Origin: Klebsormidium nitens
Lineage: Eukaryota; Streptophyta; Klebsormidiophyceae; Klebsormidiales; Klebsormidiaceae
NCBI GenBank assembly: GCA_000708835.1
Contig: DF237180.1
Coordinates: 1-64,000, forward strand
Length of the DNA stretch: 64,000 bases
Direction of reading: 5' to 3'
Below the pieces are notes generated by a model. It made no database searches. It saw nothing but the letters and a program-made list of their open reading frames with translations, and was not told the DNA's origin. The position numbers and the translations under genes are program-made. Below are positions 34,778-45,950 of this stretch, piece after piece; the stretch's first letter is position 1; each line of letters opens with the position of its first letter.

Positions 34778-36601
34778 CTAATGCAAAACGCCAAGTAGAT
34801 CATCGTCCCGGAAGAGGAAGTACCTGCAAAAGTACCGGCTAGACATCAGTCCCAAGTGATCAAGCTCCAACGGTGCAGCAAGTCGACGTTTGACAAGCGC
34901 GAGGTCAGATTAGAAAGTGGGCCAGCACCTGCCAGTAAAACTACGAGTTGGAAACACTTTCCGATTGCTATTATTAAAGGCGTTCTGTACAGGTCCGCAT
35001 GGGCGGCATAGCTCTGCTGTACTGACCTGCTTGCTCACAACTCAAACACAGATTAACCCCAACGATATTGTGGCGGCCAGTATGATGAAGTGCATGCCCA
35101 AGTCTAACTGCTAGCTCACAAACTTGCAGCCAGACTGCCTGCATATATTTGACAATGAGGAACCTTCCAGCGAAAGCGGGTTCCCAACTGTCAGGATAGG
35201 GCCTGAGCTTCAAAATGGAGAGATCTTCATGGGCCTGGACAAGCCCTGACCTTTCCGCAACCATAAAAAGAATCTGCCCTGCCCTGCAAAAACCCACTCA
35301 TGGGCTCTCCGACTGAGTCTTCCATCAGAAGCGATCATGGGGACACAATCCGCGGTCTCAACAGTTCCTGGCCGCCCCCTCTCAATTGCCTAAGCTAAAC
35401 GCAGCCGGAAAACAGAGGTACTCACTCCTTCTCCCCCAGCTTCACTTGTGAACCCCCATACTCTGGCAAGAGCACGGAGTCTCCCTCCTTTACGCTGACT
35501 GGTATAACCTCCCCGTCCTTCGTTCTAAGCCCCGGGCCTACAGCAATGACGCGTGCCTCATTTATCTGCAGCATAAGTCAAGGTGTGTCAACAGGTATAC
35601 CAAAGGTGAAGCGATATGGTACTGATGCAGGGTAAGGCTACCTGTGAAGTGCCCTTCTAGATCAATTCCAGTCCGTTATTGATCAATTCCAGTCCGTTAT
35701 TGATCTTGGTGGTCCAGACAAAGAGCATCTACGCATTGAATGCCACCACTCAGCTCTGTGTTTATCCATTCTCAAGGACAGTAAGTGAGCGCCTTAGGCA
35801 ATTCCATCAGTGGTTGAGGATTCTCGACGCTTTTAATTCCTACTTGTCAGCACAAAACCGGCAAGGCATCGAGTGTCAGGATACCAGATTCAACAGAACG
35901 GCACTGATTAGTTTTCACAGAGGAAGTGAAAGATCATCCAGCAAAGTCGGTTGGCCTGTTCCTGATGTCTGCAGTGCAAGGTTGACCACAGGCTCTGAGA
36001 CACAGCTACTTATAATGCAACTTTAAAGAGCCTGAAGAAATAATGCCTGCGCGAAGAGAAGCAGAAACGCAGGCCAGCTCAAACACGAAATGAAAATCAT
36101 GTATGATGGCTTGGTGGTAATATGTACGAAAGCACCATTACCATATTCACGCCTCAAACAAACGTTGAACACCCAACAAGTTTCACAAAAGATATCATTT
36201 GAAGCGGACCAGAAGTTTGCAGATGCTGTGCCTGATCAACAAGACTCTAAGCAGAGCGCCTCTTCAACAGAAGAAGGCTCCGTTCATTGCAGATGCATTC
36301 AGGAGCTGAAAGAAGCAAAGATGCAGTATCCGAGCACGAGATAGTCGCACGTTCGCCAGCATTGCAAGCAAACTGTTATGTGTTGGTCTCATTGCAGGAT
36401 CAACAGATACTGACGGCTGATTGTACTCGAATGTCTTGTCAACACACCACGATAAGAGAGAACAAGGGCATCTGCTGGCCATACCTTGGTAGCAGACTCT
36501 GGCAGCAGCACACCACCAATCGACTTTGCTGGGGCCGTGACTTTCTCTACGAGGACCCTGTTCAACAAAGGCACGAGCTTCTTCGCCCCTGCAGCCGCCA
36601 T
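34778..36601 (-). CDS. CPN10: 10 kDa chaperonin (Cpn10, GroES family), 3 exons
   Basis: Exons are 36601-36485, 35565-35426 and 34823-34778. Phases agree and give 100 residues, the usual length. The protein reads KKLVPLLNRVLVEKV, then the mobile loop (about residues 22-37, with KSIGGVLLPE). INEARVIAVGPG, the DSVLLPEYGG strand and the conserved ending YFLFRDDDLLGVLH follow. Cpn10 caps the Cpn60 barrel and assists folding of imported proteins. A single GroES domain with no transit peptide indicates the mitochondrial type rather than the double-domain plastid Cpn20. The short third exon (14 codons) is separated by a 601-bp intron. The intron after the first exon contains a perfect 21-bp tandem duplication. 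Confidence 0.95.
35660..35701 (+). repeat. Perfect 21-bp tandem duplication
   Basis: gatcaattccagtccgttatt occurs twice in direct succession (35660-35680 and 35681-35701) inside the first intron of the Cpn10 gene. The copies are identical, so the duplication is recent or an assembly artefact. Confidence 0.9.
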
Positions 36602-37092
36602 CTGTGACCAGGTTGTTTCTTCAGAAGAGCCACTAAAGCGTGCGATACAAACTCAATTCCAGAATCTGGCTTTCGCTGGAGGCAGGCTTTCCTTCGAAAG
36701 TTGTCAATGTGACTTCAAGTTCAAGTTGAAGTTCTGTTCTCTTCTCTTTCCCTTTCGCTTCTCCTTCGTCTCCCCCGTGCTCTTTCTTGCTCAAGGCTGG
36801 CCACTGAACATTCCCCCCTGTGTGCAATCAGACAATTCAAACACCCCCAGGGCCGAGTTGCTTGGCCCCTCAAGTCGAGTCAATTGTATACATCCATACC
36901 TGGTTCAGAAGTTGGAACCGAAAGCGGGGGGGACCTACGCCACATTTGCGTCCTACGTGGGGGCCCTTATCGTCGTAACCTGCGCATTGAATGTCGTGAC
37001 CAGATTCCAGAATCTTCCTCCTGGTCAGAGCCAGATTCAAGTGATCTCTTCCAAAACCGCCTATTTTCCGCTTCTTGCCGCATTCTAGCGTC
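36602..37092. promoter_or_regulatory. Compact bidirectional promoter, Cpn10 and pyrophosphatase
   Basis: Only 491 bp separate the start codons of two divergent housekeeping genes for organelle proteins, so both promoters must lie here. A pyrimidine-rich stretch (about 36735-36790, repeats of cttctc and ttcc) is visible on the plus strand. No TATA box is evident. Confidence 0.55.
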
Positions 37093-40000
37093 ATGGCTGC
37101 CGTCCACGCAGTCCGGGCCAGCTCCTTGTCAGCAGGCGCTGCACGGGCGGTGACGGCAGCTTCCTCCTGCGCCGTCTCTCGCTCCACAGCTTGCAGAGCC
37201 GTTTTCAGCCGTGTTCCTGCCGCCCGCTCTGTTGCTCGGACGCCCACTTTCTTGGGAGGGGCCGCTAAGCTCCCGGTGGTCCAGGCGGTGAAGACTGCCA
37301 CCAGGCAGATCTGCAGCAGCACGATCAGATCCAAGTATGTTGTGAAGACGGAGGGCGCCCCCGACTCGCTCGAGTTCCGCGCTTTCATCCAGGATGACGA
37401 GGGCAACACGGTGCGTACATCCATTCTCATTCGTCTTTCTTAAGGTACCTCTGGTGTTGTCAGGGGTTGCTGTGCAGCTAGATTTGACTATAAACAAACA
37501 TGTCATTGGAACGATACCGATGTCATGGAGGCCACATTGCATCTCACTGGCAGATCTGGTGCAGCTTGAAAGAATGCACGTCTTGAAAACTGCAAGCTTG
37601 ATCACAGTCACCGTTGGTTATGGTGTAGAGCCAGGTTTTCGGAAGGACTTGAAAACATTACTTCTTGGTAGAGCCGTTTAACTGCAGGTAAAATGCTTTT
37701 AGCTCCTACAGATAAGGTGCTCATTGTTTCCCAGGAAAGTCAATGCTGACTGCTGAGTATGCTGCTCATCTAGAATGTGTTGATGTGAGTTCACCTGCTT
37801 CCCAGCAAAAATATCAGTTGTTAGAAGACACTAGTACTGTGGAAAAAGCAACCGGAGTTGAAAAGCAGCAGAAGCATGATGCGTAATATAGAACCTGTGG
37901 CCGTCACTCCTGAGGAAGTTGCCTTCCCTTGAAGGTCAATGTTGACCGCCACACTTGCGGCTGGCCACCTTGGAACCACTGTATTCAGTGGCTCATTTGG
38001 AGGTGGTGGTAGCAGTATCTTCTATGCAAGTATTGGGCTCCAATGAAGTTGTTTGCTGCATAAGTATTTTTGGACGAAGGGTGTTTTGGAGCACATGATG
38101 TGCACACGTCACTCTCTCACTACACGCTTGAGTGGAGTACATTGAAGGAGTACTTTCCTTATTCTGGTGGGACATTAATTGGTAAGTTGTCCACTGACTT
38201 TCAAACAAACTCTTTTTCAGGTCTCTCCGTGGCATGACATCCCACTCAAGGCTGGTGACGGCCTTTATAACTTCATCTGCGAGATCCCCAAGGAGACAAA
38301 AGCAAAGATGGAAGTAGCCACAGATGAGTCTAGCACTCCAATCAAGCAGGACACAAAGAAGGGCAAGCTGCGATTCTACCCGTGAGAGCTCGCGCCGTTC
38401 CCTGATTAAAACCCGTCGATTATGAGGCCTGAGCTGTCAGCCCTCGGCCAACCCTTGAGAGGCCTCTTTCAAGCTTGTCCCAGTCTCCATAGCTGGTAGT
38501 CTGTAAGAAATTCTTCTACCAAATGCCTTCTGCCACTTCGAGTGATTGCATAGACTCTTGACTTGCCATAGTAATATGTTGATTGCATATGCTGCATAAA
38601 TTATGAATCGACATCGACCTTAACACAAGCGTCGAATCTGAACTGCAGGTACAACATCAACTGGAATTACGGTATGCTGCCACAGACATGGGAAGACCCG
38701 TCCCATGCCAACCCTGATGTGAAGAACAGCCTGGGGGACAACGATCCGGGTGAGTTGGTAACAGCAAGTGTTGACTTTGTGTATTTGGAGGAGGCTCAAA
38801 ACTGGCACGCCTGAGCGAGCGATTCACATAACCGGGCAGAACGAGTCTCTGAGTGCCTGGAGGTTCTTTCACCTTGTCAAAGAATAGCTCCCTTTCGTTT
38901 CTTCCGTAGCAGTGGGGATGGAGATTTGTATACCACATCCAGCTTTTCACCCTCTCAGCTCGAGATAATCGGACCTGACATGCTGTTCTTGAGCAGATTG
39001 CACTGTGAAGCTTTGGGGCTCCACAAACTGCAATATGGCATGCTCTTATAACCTGGTCAGGTTGAGGGGACCAGATAGCCCTTGACGCATCTACTCAAAC
39101 GCGTGTCTTGCCTGGTGATCTTGGCTGATCCATGAAATTGTACCGCAGTGCTCGTTTTGAGTCGCCAATCTTTTCGTGTCCTTCGTTGTTTCGTCTATTC
39201 AATCTGGCATCGTACTGGACGCAATTTGTGCCACGAAACGCTGGATTTCTCGCATGTCTTTCACCAGATCAGCAGCTTGCTGTTGTCCAATCAGTGGTTA
39301 GTGGTCGCTGATCAATCAGAGCAGCAGAGCAGTGGTGCTGCGGAACTCGTACTGTCCAAACATTTTGTTCTGGAACACCCTATTCATTGTGCCGGGTATT
39401 CATTGTGCACCACCCCAGCTTGAACGAGCATCAAGGAGCGTAAAGAGCCCAACGGCCCAAATCATATCCTCGAATTGAAAAGCCAAGAGGAGTGAGGACG
39501 AGTCCCGCGAGTTTCAGTAACTGCTGAGCAAGGCTGAAGGAGCCTGGAAAGTCCCTATGAGGCCCCAAACCAGCCTGGAACCAGCCTGGAACCAGCCTGG
39601 AACCAGCCTGAAACCCGCCTGAAACCAGCCTGAAACCAGCCTGAAACCCGCCTGAAATCCGCCTGAAACCAGCCTGAAACCAGCCTGAAACCCGCCTGAA
39701 ACCCGCTCTCGTGCAGTTGACGTCGTGGAGATCAGCGACCGCGTGGCAGAGATTGGCGAGGTGTACGCAGTGAAGCCGCTGGCGGTGCTGGCCATGATCG
39801 ACGAGGGCGAGCTGGACTGGAAGGTGGTGGCTATCCGCGCGGACGACCCCAAGGCCGACAAGGTGTCCGACATCGAGGACGTCGAGCGCGAGTTCCCCGT
39901 GAGTGACCTCTTCTTTTGAAAGAACACTAAGAGTTCTCGGCAGCGGCATCTTGGCTTGCGATTAGGCATTGCGACAGCTTCAAAGTTGCTTGGTCGGTGG

Positions 40001-41110
40001 TTTGTGTAAGGCTCAAAGTGCTGATGCCGGTAAATGCTTACCGGGATGAAGCGTCCGGCGGCAGCGAAGCACAGCATAGCGTATTACTGCCCAGAGAAAG
40101 AAAAAGAACTCCGGCTGTAAAGCTGCATACGGGTACCGGTCCTCGTGATACTGTGTGGAAAGCGACGAAAGGAATGTTTCTGTCCGGGCGAGTGAATTGG
40201 TTAAGCTAGCTGCAGCTTTCTAGCTATCCGATCACACAATTCTCTGGCCGGGAATCCTTTTGATAGCTGGTCCCTGCCTGGATCAGTTTCCACTGCTAGA
40301 AACGGTTCGATCTGCTCCGTCAGAACATTGCTAGTTGTCAGCATCAATCTTCGAAAATATCAGCCAGCGTCTTGTAGCTCGCTGGGGCGCCAGCAAGTAG
40401 GAATACTTGATCATGCTTAACCCTGCCTGTCCGCCGCGCCTGAAGCGATTTGAATGGATTACAGTCAGCAAGAGTAGAGCGCCCTTGTATTTAGTTGGCT
40501 TAGAGTCAATGAAAGGGTTGCTTTGCTCCACAGGGGACCCTGGAGGCCATCCGCGTTTGGTTCAGGGACTACAAGACCCCCGACGGCAAGCCACAGAACG
40601 AGTTTGGCTTTGACGACAAGCCTCAGTCAGCTGTGAGTTGCCACACTGTTTACTTCGGCTAAACTGTTTACCTTTCAAATGCTCGTACACTAACCCATGT
40701 CATATACCAGTTTCTCGAAGTTCCTGATTTGGCTCTGACACTGCCCCGGCGCATTTCTATCCGCCTCATACTTCATTGGGTTGTGTCACAATCGAAGCGT
40801 TTTAAATACTGTCCACCCGAAACGCGCAGGATTTAATTGCTTTCAACTTTGTGATTGTCTCGGGAAAGGTATTCTACTTCACACATACCATGTGGAAGGA
40901 TGCCCCGAGCTGTTAGCAATCGAAACACGCGGCCACCATCTTCAAGGAACAGAAATTCTCCTCGGTTCTGGTTAAAACGCTGTTACGGCATCTCTCACTC
41001 TTGAGCTTCTCACGCAGGCCTATGCCAAGAAGGTCATCGAGGAGACCAACCAATTCTGGTCCAAGCTCGTGACGAGAGTGACGGATAAGGGTGACCTCTC
41101 TCTGGTTTAG
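37093..41110 (+). CDS. PPA6: Soluble inorganic pyrophosphatase, plastid-targeted, 6 exons
   Basis: Exons are 37093-37410, 38221-38381, 38649-38749, 39717-39898, 40534-40632 and 41018-41110. Phases agree and give 317 residues, close to the about 300 of Arabidopsis plastid PPase. The first about 75 residues are rich in Ala, Ser, Arg and Val with almost no acidic residues, as in a chloroplast transit peptide. The mature part holds SPWHDIPL, the FICEIPKET strand, NYGMLPQTWEDP and the family I signature DNDPVDV (residues 190-196), whose aspartates bind metal. KVVAIRADDP and FRDYKTPDGKPQNEFGF follow. The enzyme hydrolyses pyrophosphate made by ADP-glucose, lipid and amino-acid synthesis in the stroma. 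The third intron ends in a minisatellite directly before the splice acceptor. Confidence 0.96.
39566..39706 (+). repeat. 11-bp minisatellite next to a splice acceptor
   Basis: About 13 units of an 11-bp repeat (consensus cctgaaaccag, variants cctggaaccag and cctgaaacccg) fill the 3' end of the third pyrophosphatase intron and stop 10 bp before the exon at 39717. Because the unit is not a multiple of three, read on the minus strand it gives repeated W-F-Q-A-G-F-R type strings in more than one frame, which are not real protein. Confidence 0.9.
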
Positions 41111-42596
41111 GTACTGCTTACGAATTGTATCATGAGGTAAAGATACTCAGAGCTTCTACAGAAGAGAAAACATAAGTACAGTCCCGGCCTGATTGTTTGT
41201 GGGAGCATTGTGCTGCAGCCTAAGAGTCAAACGATTTTGTCACTGAACAGGTTCAGTTGGATACTTCGATCTGTTGGTTTATTGACTTTGTTGCGTATTG
41301 GCGGCATGCACTTGAAGCACTTACGGTTTACCGTTGTCAGGATCTGGATGCGTTGATTGGTTGATGGCCTGCCCTACCGCAAAACTGGTTTCTAGTTCTG
41401 GCTGCCCCGCGGCCCTGATCGTCATGCCACATGCATGGAGATCAACATGCAGGCTTTGCAAAAAAGAGTTCATTAGTATACACCCATGCAGCGCTGGATC
41501 CATGCAATTTCGTACGTTCCTCCCGATCAGTAATTGAATTGGAAAGTGCAATGTTGAGGGCGTTGAATTCGGGCTGCCGCAGCTCACTGGTGTGCGCGTG
41601 TCGAGGCCCCGCAGCTACTGACATTTTCAACAGTCTTCTCTAGTCTTCGGGCTGCATATATGAGCAACCAATAATTGCTGTTTCAAGTGACATGACACAT
41701 CGCCCGTGTGTCCGGTGGGCCCGCATGCTAGTGTTATTTTGTGAATCCGCATGCAGCTGATGCAACTGAATCATGCATGGCCTTGACAATGGCCGACACA
41801 CGTTAGGCAGCCAACCACGCGAAGGCACAGAACTTGACTGACTGCTGTGTGGCCTGTAAACGACACGTCGTTTCAGCATTGGAAAAACGAGGCACGCAGT
41901 TAACATCAGTCGTAGTTAACATCTTGATTGTTTTGGAATGATGACAGTCTGCTGGGTGCTTTGCTGCTTACCAGATCTTGAACGAGGAAGCAAACCGTGG
42001 CAGGCCCGGCAGTTCCGAAATAATTCAGTCGTTTGACGGCCCAGCCCGCGCATGAGCGACTTCAACTCTGTACATGATGCACACACCTTGCTTTCACCGA
42101 AAGTCTCCTATACATGCATCCAGAATACGACCAAAAGCGTCGAAGTCCATCTAGTCGAATCTCCTCCGCTTCGACCTGAGTTGGTCAAAGAAACCTCGGA
42201 TGTTTTCTTCGGTCACAGTGGCACCGGAGCGTGCAAATGGTGCCTGCATGACCGACATGCCAAGCGTCAGCCCTTGGACGATGCTTGTGCTCTTTGTTCG
42301 AGGCCGTCATACACTCGGCATAGAATAGAGACTCTGAAGTGGTATGCGAGAGCAGGATAAAAGCCGTTATCCAAGTTGGTCTGGGAAAGAAGCTACCCAG
42401 AAGCTTTTGGGCAAGATCTCTACATGCAGCAATGTCACAAACTCAACGTACAAAAATAGACCTTGCTCTTCACCAGAACTGTTGCCGTCACATATCAAAA
42501 TTGGCAACGAAAATTCCATGAGGTGCAGCAGGCTAAACGGAAATCCTTTTCGAAGCTTCTCAGATATAGTACTGCCGTCGTTACGCAGTGAACGGC
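41111..42596. other. Intergenic region between convergent genes
   Basis: This holds the 3' flanks of the pyrophosphatase and UBR7-like genes. No gene, RNA or repeat array was recognised. Short open frames on both strands are AT-richer than the neighbouring exons and have no domain. Confidence 0.5.
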
Positions 42597-45500
42597 GAGG
42601 CTTTCACGATGAGTACTTCCAAGCGAAAATACATTGAATGGAGGAGGAATAGAGACTGTGAAAGGACAGGTACTTGCGCAGGCGGGCCGCCATGTCTTGA
42701 AACACTTGGGCCACCTTGAGCAGCGTCGGACGTTCAAGTAAGAAACACAAAAAGCGACGAGAAAGAGACGAAGAAACAAAACCAGTACAGAATTGAAAGA
42801 TGCCACTTGGGCAGAAGAGCCTCGACCAGGCCGGCTGCCATGTCTTGGTACAACTAGATCATCAAATGACGTTGAAAAATAGAATAAAGAAAAGCCAAGA
42901 CAGGAAATGAGGAGAAACGTAAAGTTGGGGAAAAGAAAACTAAGGGAGCAAGGCCCACCAGGTACTCGCGCAGGCCGGCTGCCATATCGTGGTACCCCTG
43001 GATGACCTCCACCTGCTGCACCCGGGGCATGCTCCGCAGGAACCCGTCCAGCGACTCCTCCGCCGTGTCCGAGAGCGACCGGTTCTCCTCGCCACGGGCG
43101 CGCGCCTCCTCCTCATACGCAGCCACCGTGTCCCTCGGTTCAAGCAGGAACGTCACCCGGTTGGCCTCGTAAACACGCACGCACGCCGCGCACCGGCAGA
43201 GCTTCTGGCGCCAGTCACGAATGAGGAAGACCGCACGTTGGATGGGCTTTTGGCCCGGCTGAGGGGTGCGGGGACAGGTGTCAGATGCAGGCTCCTTCCG
43301 TTTCTCGCCCCTTGGTTTTGACGATCCCGGATTCCGGTGTCCGGATTCCGCCAGGTGCTGTCCGCTGCGACTCTCGTCCCCTCTCAGCAGCGCATTGAAC
43401 GCCGCAAAGGAAGTGCGCCTGGAGGGATCCCCCTGCGGATCCGGGGGGCCGTTTGCCCCAGAACTGCTACCACCGGAAGCGGCGTGCGGCCAGCCGAAGC
43501 TAGAGTTGCTGGCCGGGAAGGAAATGGACGCCGGGGTTTGGATCCGCGCAAGCTGAGCAACAAGGGCGGCCGCGGCTGCGGGCAGATTTGAACCGTTCGA
43601 TTGGCTGTCCGGAAGTTTCTGACCGTTTAGTTGACTCCCGGGCAGATCTTGACCGTCCAATTGGCTCTCTGGCAGGCCTAGTCGAGTATTTGACGCGGAG
43701 AGTATGCTTGCATCGTTTGGGCCCAACTCAACAACCTTCTCGACAGTTCCACCTCCTTCCGTAGGCTGAGGGCTGGTTACACCAGCGGTTTTGCTAGAGT
43801 CAGACGGGCTGCGAGAGGGGAGCTCGGGGGTGGTAAGAATAGGCTCCAGCTGCAGCTCGGGGTGTGCGGTCAGGAAGGGACAGCGGGTATTGGCACAGGC
43901 CTGGCATACCAGCTCGTCGAAGCTGGCCTCGTCGTTCTCGTTCGGAACCTGCACAAGGATTCGGCAAAAGTTAGTAAAGTCAGCGTCAGACTGAGGGTAT
44001 TCGTCCAATCCTGATGGTCCGGAAAGCTTGCCTCAAAGTGGCGATCTGGACACTGGACAACAGAGACACGGCATCCACTGGCTCCGGCTGGTGAAAAAAG
44101 TGCGAGGGTCGGCCAAAGCTTCGCCAGAGCGATTCGACGGCTCCGTATAACGCATGTCATCTGCTATCAAAACTGAAGCAAAGGAGCTGATTTCGAGACA
44201 TTCGCTTTTGTAAGGCACTGGTAGCGCTGGACACCGTGGTCGAGCGGGGCGTAAAACCTTCAATACATGACCTCGACAATTGAAAAGCGGCCCTGTCTGT
44301 ACTCGGCACTCGTACAGGTTTTCGGCAGACGAGCTTGGTTCTCAGGTTATCTCAAGAATCCTGCTGCCACGAATGTTTTGACACAATTCGAGGTGGCTGC
44401 AACTGGAAAAAGGTATCTGGAGCTTGTTTTCGGCAGATATAGAGCAGGGTTATTCTGCTATCAAAAATACAAATGCCTCAAGCAGACAGGTGCCAGACGC
44501 CGAAACTTCAGTGGATGACTCTGTCACTAACAGAGCACCAGAGGATGAGCGTTTCTTTTTACATACTTCGCTTTCTACTGCCTAACTGCTCGTCGGCTGC
44601 TTTGATGGAATGCTTCTGTCAACTTTACATCCATTCAACTCATCGCCCTGGCCTCATGACGGAGGAGCCAAAGGAAAAGAGAACGAAGAGTGGTTTGAAG
44701 TCCGTATCCCACCTCTTCCTCGTCCCTCAAGCCGAGGTGATCCTCATGTAGCCAGTCCTCGCAGACCACACACTGAAACATCGTCTCCCCCTCTTCGTCT
44801 CTCTCGGGGTCTGGATACGGGCGGTGGCACGTGCAGTATAGCCCAGTAAAGTTTTGGTTGTACAAGTTGCGCTCGTTGATGGGATCTTTGTCCGGCGCCA
44901 GCTTGCAGGCAAGGCCCGGGAACTTTGAGTTGCCGCAATCGCACCGGAAGCCGCGCTTCGTGTAGATTTCCAGCACCTGGCAAACATTCCGAAGTGACAG
45001 GGCGGTTGGACTTCAAAGATGGAGTAAGAAGGTAGTAAATCTGCGTGGGCAACCGCACTGGGTTGGAACCACAGACCTCGCAGTGGATTAGATGGAGAAA
45101 GAACTGGGGATGTCACTTTGAAGAGGATTGGGGATGCATTCAACAGGCAGCTTGTTGTCTGGGGATTCAAAACCAAGAGGTATTAAAAGGAAGTGGAATT
45201 GCAATGGAGTGCTGCATAGCGCATGAAGTAGGTTGCGACTAGAAATACAAGGGGGATGTCGCAAGTCGTTTGAAAACTAGAATACCGTTTCTGACCCGTT
45301 GCTGTGAAACTTGGAATCAACCGAGCTTCCAAGTTGGATCAATGAAAATATCGGGTTCGCATTGAAACAGATGGCTGTAGGCAGAAGACAGACCTTCTAG
45401 CAGCACCACCTTGGTCAACAAATAAGAAGCTCAAGATTCATCAAGCATATACCACACAGCATGGATGGAAGTGAGTACCTTCAAACTAGGATATGCGGGA

Positions 45501-45950
45501 TTTCTTAGCAGTACGCTCACTTCCTGCAAGGGCAGAGGGGGGAATGCAGCGGCTAACCTCATGGCCATCGTGGCAATTGATGGAGCACGCCAAGCAGAAG
45601 CCTGCTCCTCCTTGCGGGGTGCAAGTGACGCAGGCAAAGACTGCCTGGCGTGTGACGTAGCCCTTGGCGTATGTGCACTCTTTGCCGTCGTCGCCCCCCA
45701 AAACAAGGTTCGCCTCTTCTTCCTGCAGAAGAGTGACGCTTCTATCTGTGGTGTGATTTGCCTGCCAGTAGACATTTCTACCAGAGATCCACACAATCAA
45801 GGACGAAAATTTGTCCATAAAAGCGCTCAAAGCAGTGAGACATTGAAACAAATTGAAACACTTGGCAAGCTTGCCCACCTGAGCAGCCACTACTCTCTCG
45901 TATTCCTCAGCTGTGATGCCCTGGTCCGTGGTCTCTCCATTGGTGCTCAT
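42597..45950 (-). CDS. UBR7: UBR7-like E3 ubiquitin ligase (UBR box plus PHD)
   Basis: Well-supported exons are 45950-45879, 45722-45558, 44976-44713 and 43948-42959; a probable last exon is 42705-42597. Phases agree and give about 533 residues. The UBR box spans about residues 30-103, with GGDDGKECTYAKGYVTRQAV, CLACSINCHDGH and RCDCGNSKF. The PHD-type finger starts at CTCHRPYPDP (about 127) and runs across the intron into DELVCQACANTRCPF. The C-terminal part holds the family block FLIRDWRQKLCRCAACVRVY, then FLLEPRDTVAAYEEEARARG. UBR7 proteins bind the histone H3 tail through PHD and promote H2B ubiquitination in animals. A Ser/Pro/Gly-rich linker of about 190 residues is longer than usual and contains three 10-residue repeats. 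The last exon is uncertain because this region holds three diverged copies of the exon end. Confidence 0.88.
42664..43002 (-). repeat. Three copies of a UBR7 exon end
   Basis: The end of the large exon (plus-strand 42960-43002) is followed downstream by two diverged copies at about 42812-42855 and 42664-42712. The shared core, caggccggctgccat on the plus strand, begins at 42971, 42827 and 42679, so the spacing is 144 and 148 bp. The copies encode Y-H-D-M-A-A-G-L-R-E-Y-L, Y-Q-D-M-A-A-G-L and F-Q-D-M-A-A-R-L-R-K-Y-L. Confidence 0.8.

Noticed and set aside
39431-40077. Overlapping minus-strand frames with W-F-Q-A-G-F-R repeats
   Set aside because: They are the antisense of the 11-bp minisatellite and of a pyrophosphatase exon, so they are not a repeat protein.
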